A stretch of DNA of 64,000 nucleotides from Thermothelomyces thermophilus ATCC 42464. Lineage: Eukaryota > Ascomycota > Sordariomycetes > Sordariales > Chaetomiaceae. The notes beneath the pieces were generated by a model. It did no database searches, was not told where the DNA came from, and saw nothing but the letters and a program-made list of their open reading frames with translations. How positions within the stretch are numbered: position 1 is the stretch's first letter; the number at the start of each line of letters is the position of its first letter. A program made the position numbers and the translations under genes. The stretch is taken from NCBI RefSeq assembly GCF_000226095.1, contig NC_016477.1, positions 2,480,001-2,544,000 on the forward strand, written 5' to 3'. Below, piece after piece: positions 27,481 through 40,779 of the stretch.

Positions 27481-30400
27481 ATAGTTTAGAACGGAGGTAA
27501 CTTTGACCTCGATATCGATATAGCTACTAACGTATTCTGGCTTAATGATGATAAGTTTCTGGATGATAAAGCTAAAGTCTTCTATATAGCTATAAGACTA
27601 GAGGGTAAGGTACTTAGATAGTTCGAGCCTATATAGAACGACTATCTTACTAAGGAAGACGAAGACGACTAAGATACGTTTATATAGGTAGTCTTTCGAT
27701 CCTATAACCGTTTTAAAGAAGAGCTTTAGAAGGTTTTCAACGACAAAGATAAGAAGATTTATATATAAGAAAGACTTACTAATCTCTAATAGACTAAGTT
27801 AGTAGCCTCTTATATTATATAGTTTAGATAGGATATACTTAAGTCTTGACTTAATAACAAGGTATTGATATAATTATTCTATAATAACTTAAAGGAAAAG
27901 GTTAAAGATAAGCTATATAAGTACGATCGGCCTAAGACCCTAGATAAATATATTATACAGGCTATTAGAATCGATAATTAACTCTATATATAAGAGTAAT
28001 AGAAACGAGGTCAAATAAACAGAACTATAGTTAAGGCTAATAACAAGAAAAAGCGAGCGTACATTAATACCTCGTATAGGATATACCTTAGAGCTATAAA
28101 TATAGATATAGCGTAAAAGTAGGACTAGAAAAAGATAACTAAAGATAAGTCTAATATTACCTACTATAACTATAGAAAGAAAGGGCATTATAAGCGAGAA
28201 TATCGAAGCCCGAAGAAAGAGTAGAAGACAGTCCCTAGAAAGGAAATTACGGCTATTGACGAAACTACTAAGGACGTTATCAAAGTAGCGGCTACAAGCT
28301 ACAAAGACAGGGGCAGTGATATAGATAGTCTCGGACACGATAGTAACAATAAAGACAAACAAGTACCGTACTCTGAACTAGTTACTATAGACCTAGAGAT
28401 AGGTCTTGCCAAATAGGATACGGCAGGAGAATATATACTACCAATTTCGATTCTCCTAGCCTTAAGGTAGTAGGGTTTTACAGTTATATAGAGGTAAGAT
28501 AGATCGTAGATAACCGATACCTAAGGAATCGAAAGACCCGGACCTAATGTTCTATTCCTCTAGGAATGAATCGAATAGTATCGTAATAAAGTTTTCTAGC
28601 TTAGTATAGAACTACGTAAATGGGATAGATGCTTAATTTAACTTGTTTAGTAAAGCGATAAGATAAGGGACGAAACGAAGGAACTCTAACGTATTATAGA
28701 AACTATTAGAGGAGAATAGCCTATAATATATAATGGGCCTAATAGCTATACTAAGTACCTTAATAACTAGTAACTTAGTAACGATATATAGAACCTAGAA
28801 TACTAGTTTATACGTACGAACTATAGAAAAAACGAGCATATGTAGGAAAGCTACTAGAAGAAATATTCCTACCTTAGCATTAGGGTACCTATAGTCTATA
28901 TATAATGGGAAGGATTTAGGAAAGAATTCTAATACCTCCTAAGCGACGCTATATAACTATATCCTTAATACAAGGCATATATATAAGTGCCCTAGTTCTA
29001 GTATATAGTATATAGATGCTAATACCACTTCCGCGACAAATTCGAAAACAATTACTAGCCGACCTGACAAGGAAATAAGGACAGAAGCTTACGCTCTATA
29101 GAATAGGTCTACGATATAGGAAACAGAGTAGCCGAATTGCTCTAGAAGATCGAAGCCCGCGATCTAGAAGGCATTACAATAGTTCTAAGACGAGCCTAGC
29201 CTAGGCACTACGGAATAGGACAAGACATATAGAACTTATGCTAGAGCAACGATTGCCTCTATTACGCGGACAAAAAGAAATCGCGAATTTAGGAGCTTTA
29301 GATAAAGCTATAGTATGTACGATAGAAAGTAGAACGGACCTAATGGTAGAAAGCTATAAGTACTTAATAGCTTACGGAAATAAGTATAATCGACGAAGCC
29401 GCTATTAGCTAAATAACCAAAGAGGTTAATACTAACCTAGGAAACGGGTTAGGGCCCTTCGAGGGGCCTAGAAACTATTAACGCCTGTATAGCGGCAAGT
29501 AGTAGCATAGTATAGAAGGAACTAGCGTAAGAGACCACTATATCGAGACCTCCTGGAAGAAATATAGGAAATCGCCGTAATCTTTAGACGATAGCGGCAA
29601 GACAAGTAACTATAGATAATAGTATAATAGAAGTAGCACGAAATACTTATACTAGTAGATAGTAGAGCAGAGATGAACCTGATTTCGCCAACGCTTATAA
29701 ATTAGCTATAGATACCCTAGAGAATAAAGCAGAAGTATAGGATAGTTAAAGGGCTATTTCCGACGTAATAGGTATATAAGGAGACCGAACTAATCGATAT
29801 CACTATAGTAAGGAAGACTATAGTAATCGTATTTAGCATCGTAGACATAGGTAACGATAAAGATATAATATTAGGGTTACTATAGTATAAAGATTATAAC
29901 CTGGACATTAGCTAGAAGAATGGTAACTACCTATAACCCCGAACGGAGTCATATTTGACTAGCAAGATAGGGAGTATATAAGGATCGCGAGCAGACGATG
30001 CTTAGGGGAAGGCATAATCTATAGATCTACTATAAGAGATAGATAGTAGTAGATAGGCTACTATAGACTCTAGAAGAGGTAATATAACGACACTAACGTT
30101 ACAATAGGAAGAACAAGCTAAACTACCAATAGCTATTCTCTCCGTCGACGAATGTAGAGTACTATAATTAGAGTAGTAGGTTAAGATAGGAGAAATCGCT
30201 AGCATCGCTATAGATAGAACTAAGTTCATATACTATTAGAAAACCGAGAGATAAGACAAGACTAGGGAAGTACCAAAAGAATATAAAGGACACCTAGCAT
30301 TTGAACCGAAGTATCTAGAAGGATTACTAGAACATGGCCTATAGGATTACGAGATTAAGCTTAAGGAAGGAGTATGACTAAAGTTCTTTAAGATTTACTA

Positions 30401-33150
30401 TACGAGCTAGATATAGAATAAAGAACTTAAGCGATATTTAGAGGAGAACCTTTGAAGAGAATATATCTGCCTGTCGATATCGCTAGTAGGCTACCTAATT
30501 CTATTTATACCTAAGAAAGATAGAAAGCTATAGTTATATATTGACTATTAGTAACTTAACAAATAGACTATAAAAAACCGATATCTATTACCGCTAATCT
30601 TATAGCTCTAAGATTAGTTAGTAGGAGCCTAATATTTTACACGTTTTGACTTACTATTAGCCTATAACTATATATAGATTAAAGAAGGCAACGAGTAGAA
30701 AACGGCCTTTAGGATACCCTATAGCCATTACAAGTACCTTATTATGCCATTCGGACTTATAAATGCGCTGGCAACATTCTAAGCCCTAATTAATCGAGCT
30801 ATCTAACCCTTTCTCGACAAATTTATAGTATATTATCTCGACGATATACTTATCTTCTCTAAGACCATAGACTAACACTAGAAGCACGTGAAAGTAGTGC
30901 TAGACGCGCTATATATATATAAACTATTAATTAACAAGGAAAAGAGCGAATTCCACGTTAGGAAAACAGTGTTTTTAGGATATAAAATATCCCTAGGACA
31001 AATCTAGATAGAACCCTCAAAGGTTGAAGCTATTAAGGAGTGGCTACGACTAACGTTAGTTATAGAAGTACGAAGCTTTATCGGATTTACAAACTTCTAT
31101 TAGATATTTATTAGAAATTTTAGAGCGATTATACGACCTTTATATAAACTTACTAAGAAGAGCGCTAAATTCTAATAGGAAGAGCAATACGAGTAAGCAT
31201 TTACGTAGATCCGTAATACTATTACCGAAGATCTAGTACTAGTACTACTAGACCCTAAGAAGCCATTCGAGGTAGAAACGGACGCTTCAGACTATACCAT
31301 TAGAGGACAATTAGGATAACGAGACAAACAAGGAAAGCTATATCCTATAGCCTTCTTTTTAAAGAAGCTCGATAGACTATGTCTTAATTATCTAATCTAT
31401 AATAAGGAACTACTTACGATTATTAAAGCTTTAAAGGAATAGTAACCATACCTTAATAATATAATTAAACCGGTATAAGTATATATAGATTATGAGAATT
31501 TACGATACTTTACGATGATAAAGGAGCTTAACAGACGATAAATACGATAGGTAGAATTCCTCGCGGAATTTAACTTTGAGATCTGCTATAAGAAGGGTAA
31601 AGAAAACGTACGAGCAGACATCTTAAGCCAACGAACAGATTATACGGAAGGACGAACGGAAATAATACTACTATTATTCAAGGAACAAATAAACAGAACG
31701 TTACATTATAAAACGTAGATACCTATAGAAGATAATCTACTTAACTCGTTCCTAGAATATTATATAATCTTTCGAGAAGAAAGGATTAACGAGATATAAT
31801 ATTAAGTAATACCTAGACTAGTAGTACCTAATAGAGTAGAAGAAAGAGATAGGAAACTCTAGTACCAAGGCAAAGTATATATCTATAATGGGGATTAATA
31901 GCTACGAATGATTTGAGAACTCTATAAGTCGAAACTCGGAGGACACAAAGAAGTTACGAAGACTATCGTACAAGTTAGGAAACACTACAACTTTCTACAG
32001 TTAACGGCACGAGTTAAGGAAGTCATATGGAACTACGATATCTATAATCGAAGCAAAACGGCACGATATAGGCCGTATAGGCTACTTTAGCTACTGCTAA
32101 TAGCTGACAAACTATAGAGTTTAGTTACGATAAACTTTATTATAAAGCTACTAGAATCTAAGGACATGGCTATAGGAGTAATCTACAACAGTATTCTCAT
32201 TATAGTAGATCGTCTGACCAAATAGGCATACTTCTTTCCCTATAAGGAGTCTTAGACAGCTAAATAGCTAGTAGATATAATCTATCGGCAAGTTACATTA
32301 GTATATGCTTGGCCGTAAGAATGGATTACTAACAGAGACACCAAGTTCGTATTAAAGTTCTAGCAAACGTTAATACAACGATTAGGCGTTAATAGTAAGC
32401 TGTTAATAGCATATTACCTATAGATTGACAGATAAACAGAGTGACTAAACCAAGTTGTTAAGTAGTACCTCCGTTCTTATATTAACTACTAGCAAGACGA
32501 CTAGGTCATACTATTGCTAATAGTATAACTCGCTAACAATATAACACTAACGGAAACGACCAAAGTTATACCGTTCTTTGTAAACTACAGATATAAAGCA
32601 GACCTTAGGCAAGGACTAGAAGTCATAGTGCCAAGAGCAGTAGTCAAAGTAGAACAAATATATATACTATATAAAAAGCTTAAAAAGGAACTTGAGTTTA
32701 TCAAGACTAGAATAAAGAACTATTACAACAAACACAGGCTTAAGGGACCTTGCCTAGAGAGGGGAGACAAAGTCTACCTAATTATACGAAACTTATAAAT
32801 CAAACGACTAAGCACGAAGCTAGACTTTAAGAAGGTCGGACCCTTTATTATTAAAGAACGAATTTTGATATCTAACTACTGACTATTATTACTATTATCT
32901 ATATAACTATAGATAAATGTTTTTTATATTTTACTTCTTAAACTAGTACTAAAGAACACTAAGATTACTATATATATTGAAGTAAAGAACGAAAAGGAAG
33001 AATAGGACATCGAAGAAATTTTAGATTTACATATTATTAATAGAGAACTATAGTATCTAGTTAAATGGCTTAATTTTAGACTAGAAGATAACTTATAGGA
33101 ACTAGTTAAGAATTTAAACTACCCTAAGAAATTAAAATAGTTCTATCGGC
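27481..33150 (+). pseudogene. RIP-damaged, gag-deleted gag-pol of element F
   Basis: Gag start ATG changed to ATA at 27481, then a deletion after about 50 bp that removes most of the N-terminal coiled-coil region. The zinc knuckle is damaged. The RT active site is still Y-L-D-D near 30830-30845. RNase H is at about 31270-31640, integrase at about 31880-32700, chromodomain at about 33000-33125. Stops as in the other copies. Confidence 0.86.
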
Positions 33151-33846
33151 AGAACCCGGATCGGCTAAAGGCAAACCTAGGACAGAACCGAAAATAGCGC
33201 CCTAGTTAACAACGTTAACGCCACCGTTAAGTCATATAACGGCCCCTAATTCCTACTATTCTACTGCCTCTAATTTGTCTAGATTCGACAAACCCTATAT
33301 AACCATATCTGCCCCCTTCTCTACTAGGAACTCTCATTATTTACGAACCCGAGTCAGATAGGCTAATGCCTTAGAAGCTTTACATTAATATTCTTGTAGC
33401 AAGGCTTCGGCCTCTTTCTCTTTAGCCTTTAAACGACGTTGCTTGTATATAATACGATCTACTACATTATAATTAGAGATATGCCCTTATAAGGAAATAG
33501 GAACTTATAAGAAGAAACTAGAACGTTAGAACTATTGTAAGCATGACCCCGACATACGTAAGCCTTATAACGACGAGATTTTTTAATCATTTTATATACT
33601 TGGTTATTATCTATATAATGGGAATATACTATCACTACGAACCTGTGATCGGAAATAAATTAAGCTAAACGCTTATAGCGAATAGACGCTGGGGATCTAC
33701 ATATATCAGACGGTATAATTGATAGTACGAAGGGTAACAAGGGGCTAAGGAGAAAAACACATATAAGGAATACAAGGGATGTTAGCGCTATTTGAAACGG
33801 CCTAAAAGAGGGCTTTCGGGTCGAAAGCCTTAAAGGGAAGGCATCG

Positions 33847-34269
33847 TGTTACAGAAATATATATATAGATACCGCCTGGACTACCGGCATAAACGGGCCA
33901 ATCAAGCTAAAGGAACGAAAGGACTAATTATAACATAGGAAGCATAGTGATTACTATGCTTACTAGCGATTAGGGTAATTACTACTATGTAATCACTTAC
34001 AATTACTATGATTAGGAGTAATTACTAGGATTATATATATATGTAGATAGTCACTCGTTAGGTGGACTCTAAGAGTTTACTAATGATAGTAACCTGCCTT
34101 ACGATCACAGTACTTATACTAAGCATTGCTAATTATTGTAAGAGATAACTCTAGTATTATTATAAACCCTTTGGCTTCACCGAATCCCTTAGACGACCTG
34201 CCTGCTTGTCCTGCTCAATCTACCTTTGTCTAAACCCTTTTAGAAGAAGTCTAAGTTAGGTTCGTCATA
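33847..34269 (+). repeat. 3' LTR of element F
   Basis: About 423 bp, starting TGTTACAGAAATA after the purine tract and CATCG, ending GGTTCGTCATA. It abuts element G at 34270. Its U3 is closer to the E-type LTR (GATACCGCCTGGACTACCGG) than to F's own 5' LTR, which carries the GACGCCGCC block. Confidence 0.85.
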
Positions 34270-37200
34270 TATAGCTTCCCTTATCTATCTCGTTGTCCTA
34301 ATTATCCTCTAATAGCGTAGTCTAAAGCGTCCGTTTCTACCTTAAATGGCTTCTTAGGGTCTAGTAATACTAGTACTAGATCTTTAATAATAGCGTCGTA
34401 GATCTACGTAAATGCTTGCTTATACTATTCTTCCTATTAGAATTTAGTATTCTTCTTTGTAAGTTTGTACAAAGGTCGTACGATCGCTCCGAAATTTCTG
34501 ATGAACATCTAGTAGAAGTTTGCAAATCCGATGAAGCTTTGTACTTCTATAACTAACGTTAGTTATAGCCAATTCTTGATGGCTTTAACCTTTAAAGGTT
34601 CTATCCGAATTTGTTCTAAGGATATTTCGTATCCTAGAAATACCATTTTCCTAATATAGAATTTGCTCTTTTCCTTGTTAACTAATAGTTTATATATATA
34701 TAGTGTGTCTAGCACCGTTTTTACGTGCTTCCGGTGTTTGTCTATTGTCTTAGAGAAGATAAGTATATTGTTAAGATAATATATTGTAAATTTGTCGAGA
34801 AAGGGTTAGATAGCTTGATCAATTAGGGCTTAGAACGTTGCTAGCACGTTTGTAAGTCCGAATAGTATGACAAGGTACTTGTAGTGGCTATAAGGTATCT
34901 TAAAGGCCGTTTTCCACTTGTTGCCTTCTTTGATCTATATATAGTTATAGGCCGATAGCAAGTTAAGATATATAAAATATTAGGCTCTTGCTAACTAATC
35001 TTAGAGCTATAAGATTAGTAGTAATAGGTATTAGTTTTTTATAGTCTGTTTGTTAAGTTACTAATAGTCGACGTATAACTATAGCTTTCTATCTTTCTTA
35101 GGTATAAATAGGATTAGGTAGCCTACTAGCGATATTAATAGGTAGATATATCCTCTTTAAAGGTTTTCCTCTAAATATCGCTTAAGTTCTTTGTTCTATA
35201 TCTAGCTCGTATAGTAAATCTTAAAGAACTTTAGTTATACTCCTTCCTTAAGCTTAATCTTATAATCCTATAGGCTATATTCTAGTAATCCTTCTAGATG
35301 CTTCGGTTCGAATGCTAGGTATCCTTTGTATTCTTTCGGTACTTCTCTAGTCTTGTCTCGTCTCTCGGTTTTCTAATAGTATACGAACTTGGTTCTATCT
35401 ATAGCGATGCTAGCGATTTCTCCTATCTTAGCCTACTGCTCTAATTGCAATGCTCCGCATTCGTCAACGGAGAGAATAGCTATCGGCGGTTCGGCTCGTT
35501 CCTCCTGTTACGATATCGATATCGTTATACTGCCTCTTCTAGAGTCTATAGTAGTCTGCCTACTACTATCCATCTCTTATAGTAGATCTATAGGATATGC
35601 CTTCCCTTGAGCATCGTCTACTTGTAATCCTTGTACGCTCCCTATCTTACTAGTCAAATATAACTCTATTTAAGGTTATAAGTAGCTACTATTCTTCTAG
35701 CTAATGTCTAGGTCGTAATCTTTATATCATAGTAACCCTAATATTATATCTTTATCGTTACCTATATCCATAATATTAAATACGATTATTATAGTCTTCT
35801 TTATTATAGTAATTTCGATTAGTTTGGTTTTCCTATATACTTATTACGTTAGAAATAGCCCTTTGACTATATTATGCTTCCGCTTTATTCTCTAGGGTAT
35901 CTATAGCTAATTTATAAGTGTCGGCAAAATCAGGTTTATCTCTACTTTACTATCTACTAGTACAAGCATTTCGTGCTATTTCTATTATACTATTATCCAT
36001 AGTCGCTTGTCTTACTACTATCGTCTAAAGATTGCGGCGATTTCCTATATTTCTGCTAGGAGGTCTCGATATAATAGTCTCTTATACTAGTTCTTCCTAT
36101 ACTACGCTACCACTTGCTACTACACAGGCGTTAATAGTTTCTAGGCCCCTCGAAGGGCCCTAACCCGTTTCCTAGGTTAGTGCTAACCTCTTTAGTTATT
36201 TAGCTAATAGCGGCTTCGTCGATCGTACTTATTTCTGTAAGCTATTAAGTATTTACGGCTTCCTACTATTAAGTCCGTTCTGCTTTTCGTCGTATATACT
36301 ATAGCTTTATCTAAAGCTCCCGAATTCGCGATTTCTTTTTGTCTACGTGATAGAGGTAATCGTTGCTCTAGCACGAGTCCTATATATCTCGTCCCGTCCT
36401 GTAGTACCTAGGCTAGGTTTGTCTTAGAACTATTATAATGCCTTCTAGATCGTGGGCTTCGATCTTCTAGAGTAATTCGGCTACTCTATTTCCTATATTA
36501 TAGATCTATTCTATAGGGTGGAGGCTTTTGTCTTTATTTCCTTGTCAGGTCGGCTAGTAATTGTTTTCGAATTTGTCGTAGAAGTGATATCGGCATTTAT
36601 ATACTATATACTGGAACTAGGGCACTTGTGTATATGCCTCGTGTCGGGGGTATAGTTATATAGCGTTGCCTAGGAGGTATTAGAATTCTTTCCCGAATCC
36701 TTCCTACTATATATAGACCGTAGGTACTCTAATGCTAAGATAGGAGTATTTCTTCTAGTAGCTTTCCTATATACGCTTATCTTTTCTATAGTTCGTATAT
36801 ATAAATTAGTATTCTAGGTTCCGTATATTGTTACTAAGTTACTAGTCATTAAGGTATTTAATATAGCTATTAGGCCTATTATATATTATAGGCTGTCCTC
36901 CTTTAATAGCTTTTATAATATATTAGAGTTCCCTTATTTCGTCCCTTATCTTATTACTCTACTAGGTAAGTCAAGTCAAGCGCCTATCCCGTTCGTATAG
37001 TTCCGTATTAAGTTAGAAAACTTTATTATAGTACCATTCGATTCGTTTCTAGAGGAATAGAATATTAGGTCTAGGTCTTTTAATTCCTTAGGTATCGGTT
37101 GTCTACGATCCGTCCCGCCTCTATATGACCGTGAAACCCTATTACCTCAAGGCTAGGAAAATCGAAATTAGTAGTACGTATTCTCCTACTATATCCTATT

Positions 37201-38392
37201 CGGCAAGACCTGTCTCTAGGTCTATAGTGACTAGTTCGGAGTACGGTGTTTGTTCGTCTTTACCGTTACCGTCGTATCTAAGACTATCTATGTCACTACC
37301 CCTATCTTTGTAGCTTGTAGCTACTACTTCGATAACATCCTTAGTAGTTTTGTCGATAGCCGTAATTTCCTTTCTAGGGACTATCTTCTACTCTTTCTTT
37401 AGGCTTTGACATTGTCGCTTGTAGTGCCCTTTCTTTCTATAGTTATAGTAGGTAATATTAGACTTATCTTTAGTCGTTTTCTTCTAGTCCTACTTCTATA
37501 CTATATCTATATCTATAGCTCTAGGGTATATCCTATACGAGGTACTAATATATGCTCGCTTTTTTTTGTTATTAGCCTTAACTATAGTTTTATTCATTTG
37601 GCCTTGTTTTTACTACTCTCGTGTATAGAGTCGATCATCGATTCTAATAACCTATATAATATATTTATCTAGGGTCTTAAGCCGATCGTACTTATATAGC
37701 TTGTCTTTAACCTTTTTCTTTAAGCCGTTATAGAATAATTACATTAACGCCTTATCGTTAAGCTAAGACTTAAGCATATCCTATCTAAACTATATGATAT
37801 AGGAGGCTACTAACTTAGTCTGTCAGAGATTAGCAAGTCTTTCTTATATATAAATCTTCTTGTCTTTGTCGCTAAAAACCTTTTAAAGCTTTTCTTCGAA
37901 ACGGTTATAGGATCGAAAGACTACTTATATAAATACGTCTTAGTTATCTTTATCTTCCTTAGTAAGATAGTTGTTCTATATAGGTTTAAACTATCTAAGT
38001 ACCTTGCCTTCTAGTCTTATAACTATATAGAGGACCTTAGCTTTATTATCTAGAAACTTATTATCATTAAGCCAGAAGTAAGATTAAAGGTTTATTAGGA
38101 ATCTTATAAGATCTTCCTTAGTTCCTCTATATTTATTAGGTAATTCGATCTTAATATGGCTCGCTTTAGCGGTTTTAAGCGCCTTAATTTTAGTATAGGC
38201 CTCGTTAACTAACTTTTACAAGTGCTTTTTACCGTTCTCGAGTTCCTTAATTTGGGCTTAAGTAGCCTTATCTCTCTAGTCTAACTCCTAGATCTACTAA
38301 TAGAGTTAACTAAGCTAAGCAAGCAGCTGTTTAGCTATAACGTTAGTAGCTATATCGATGTCAAGGTCGAAGTTACCTCCATTCTAAACCAT
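34270..38392 (-). pseudogene. RIP-damaged gag-pol of element G
   Basis: The Gag ATG is intact at 38390-38392, unlike E and F. Damaged zinc knuckle at about 37420-37470. Protease near 35930. RT region 34720-35200 with the active site changed to Y-L-N-N near 34765-34776. Truncated in RNase H. The colinear layout matches element A throughout. Confidence 0.85.
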
Positions 38393-38419
38393 GACAGAAC
38401 AAAGGGAGTAATAGCAATA

Positions 38420-38841
38420 TATGACGAACCTAACTTAGACTTCTTCTAAAAGGGTTTAGACAAAGGTAGGTTAAGCGGGACAAGCGTACAGGTCGTCTAA
38501 GGGATTTGGTGAAGTTAAAGGGTTTATAATAACACTAGGGTTATCTCTTATAGTAATTAGCAATACTTGGTATAAGTATTGTAATTGTAGGTTACTATCA
38601 TTAGTAAACTCCTAGAGTCTACTATAATAAGTGACTATCTATATATATATATAATCCTAGGATTACTCTTTACTTAGTAATTCTTTGCTGTTAGGATTAT
38701 GGCTATATTAGTGATCCCGTAGTGTATAGATCACTTTGCTAAGCGTGATCCTTTCTTAATTGGTCTGTTTGTGCCTGCTATCCTATTGGCCTGCCGAGAA
38801 AGGCGGCTTAGGCGGCGTCCGATATGTATATTTCCGTGATA
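38420..38841 (-). repeat. 5' LTR of element G
   Basis: About 422 bp. On the element's strand it begins TATCACGGAAATATA (TG end mutated to TA) and ends GTTCGTCATA. Like A and the F 5' LTR it has the GACGCCGCC-type U3 block. Confidence 0.86.
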
Positions 38842-40440
38842 ATAGGATAGGGTAGCTATCCTTTACTTCGATAGCTAGGAAACAGAGGATATAGTAGTAA
38901 GGGCTAAGGTCCTATAAGGGTTACCCCTCTCCCTTATACTATTTATCCTCTATATAGCCTCCCTCTACTAAGCTATCTACTAGGCTAGCCCTACGGTCAG
39001 TTTAATAGGCTTTGCTAACGATACTAACTTCCTAGCCTTCGGGAGGGCCGAGGAGGCCTATAACGGTTAGCTATAGAAGGCCTAGAAGGCTTGCCTTTAG
39101 TAGGCAAGGACCTAGGGTATAGCTTTTACCCTAGAAAAGTACAAGCTTATCCACTTTAACAGGGGCCGGAAACAGTAGTCGCGACCGCTAGAGCTCCTAT
39201 AGCCTAGAGGGAGTACTACTACTATAGCCTTGTTAAAGTTAGCCAGATTCCTTAGGGTCTAGCCAGACTAGAAGCTATAGTAGGGCCCCTACTATATAAA
39301 GGTAGCTAAGAAGCTAGAAACCTAGGAGTTTACCCTGACTAGGCTTGTTACAAAGACCTAGGGCCCCGGCCTTCTATAGGCCTATAAGGTCTATACTAAG
39401 TATATCTATAGCGCCTTAGCTTATAAGGCCTCGAACTTCTATAGGCCTACCAAGCCAGGGGGTAAGCCAGAAGGCCTTACTAGGGAACTATCAAAGGCCT
39501 AATATAGGGCCCTTCGAGTGGTTACTAGGGCCTATAAGGCTACCTCTATCCGGTACCTCAAAATAGAAGCCTAGGTACTACCCCTTGACCTTTATCTTAA
39601 TAAGAGGCTAGCTAACTTCAAAGCCAAACTCGACCAACCGCTCTTATAGACTAGGGCAGGTCCGGAGGCCTCCTAGGTCCTTACGAGGGCTCTTATCTAA
39701 CAGGCCTATAATAGGCTAAGCTAGAGGTTCTAGAAAAGAAGGGCTAAGGCAAGGGGCTAAGAGCCGAAGCCTATAGCCCTAGAGGTAGCAAGGTTAACGG
39801 TCCGGTAGTAGGTTTAGGAAGGCTATAAAGGGGGTCGACCCCCCCTATAGACCCTATAAAGAAGGCTATAGGCTATAGAACTAGCTATATTAGCTAGCTA
39901 GAGTAACCGTTAGAGGGCCGGCCAAGCCAGTAGGAGGATATAACGCGTGTTAGACAAGGACCCTCCGTACTTAGTTTTCACAGGGGAAGGCCTATAAAGG
40001 CACTAAGGCCTAACAAAGGCCTAGAGCTCCCTACTAGTACAGGCCCGTATAGGGGCTATTAGCCTCTGTGACTTCCTTTTTGGGGTTCAAGTCCTAGGGG
40101 TTAGTACCCCCTACTATGCCTATAGCTAGGGGAGGGAAACTATAGAGCACCTAGTTGTATAGTGCCCGAACCTACCAAGAAGCCGAACGTGGGAATCCTA
40201 GGAAATATAGTCGTAAAGGGACCTAGACCTCATTCTATAGGGTATAGGGACCTATAACCATCGTTTGGCAAGGAGGGTTCTATAGTGGCTAATAGACCTA
40301 GGGAGGCTCCCGGAATACCGCCTCGTAAGGAGGCTAGACCAGGAGGGAAGGCCTCTATAGGGCTATTCTAGCTACTTCTCCTTTTCTTTGTAGTGTATTA
40401 GTACTCCGGATTAGGCGTTAGAGGCAGGATAGAGGTTTTT
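38842..40440 (+). pseudogene. RIP-damaged LINE reverse transcriptase C-terminal part
   Basis: The RT motif corresponding to P-Q-G-S-P-L-S-P lies at about 38909-38935, with Ser/Pro to Leu changes and Gln to stop. The F-A-D-D active site reads F-A-N-D at 39011-39022. The C-terminal Cys/His motif at about 40110-40165 keeps its E-H and final C-P, with upstream Cys codons changed to Tyr. No endonuclease domain is present because the 5' part is missing. Confidence 0.8.
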
Positions 40441-40518
40441 ATCTGGCCTATTAGGCACGGTTTCCTTTGTATATAACTAGAGAGGCTTTGGCATGCTTAT
40501 AAGTATAATAGTATAGGA

Positions 40519-40543
40519 TTAATAATAATAATAATAATAATAA
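40519..40543 (+). repeat. (AAT)n tail of the LINE
   Basis: About eight AAT/TAA units directly after the LINE 3' region. Simple triplet tails replace poly(A) in Tad- and I-type elements. It marks the LINE's 3' end and so its orientation. Confidence 0.8.
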
Positions 40544-40779
40544 ATCTCTTTAATTTCCTATAACTTCTTCTATAACTACTTTCTTTTTTAACCATTAGAC
40601 CTTTTAACCTAGCCTTTTCTATTAACCCCTATTATATAGCTATCTCCTATAGCCTATATATCGCAATTTCCATTAAAAGGAGGCTTTGGAGTATATTTTC
40701 CTACTCCTTTTTACTTATTCCATTATATATATAAGAGACTACTAAGTTTTAGCGGTTCTAGCTAAGCTTTATCGACTTA

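Larger units (their letters stand above)
27027..34269 (+). mobile_element. Gypsy element F, two LTRs, internal gag deletion
   Basis: About 7.24 kb, family 1, plus strand, with LTRs at 27027-27453 and 33847-34269. Compared with E it lacks about 260 bp in gag at 27533 (E positions about 19539-19801). The left flank is element D and the right flank is the RNase H region of element G, so the two sides do not form one interrupted sequence and no target duplication is visible (TTATA versus TATAG). Confidence 0.9.
34270..38841 (-). mobile_element. Gypsy element G (family 1), 3' part missing
   Basis: Minus strand. Its 5' LTR is at 38420-38841, followed leftwards by Gag, protease, RT and RNase H. It is cut in RNase H at 34270 by the 3' LTR of F. 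The integrase, chromodomain and 3' LTR are not found next to it. Its outer LTR end lies against the middle of a LINE reverse transcriptase, so G probably inserted into that LINE. Confidence 0.87.
38842..40543 (+). mobile_element. LINE (Tad/R1-like non-LTR retrotransposon), 3' half
   Basis: Plus-strand non-LTR retrotransposon fragment. It starts within the reverse transcriptase because element G lies against it. It contains the RT catalytic region, a long C-terminal domain with a Cys/His motif, and ends in an AAT-repeat tail, typical of Tad/I-group LINEs. It is GC-richer than the neighbouring gypsy copies but carries the same TAG/TAA damage. Its 5' half is not in the window. Confidence 0.82.
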
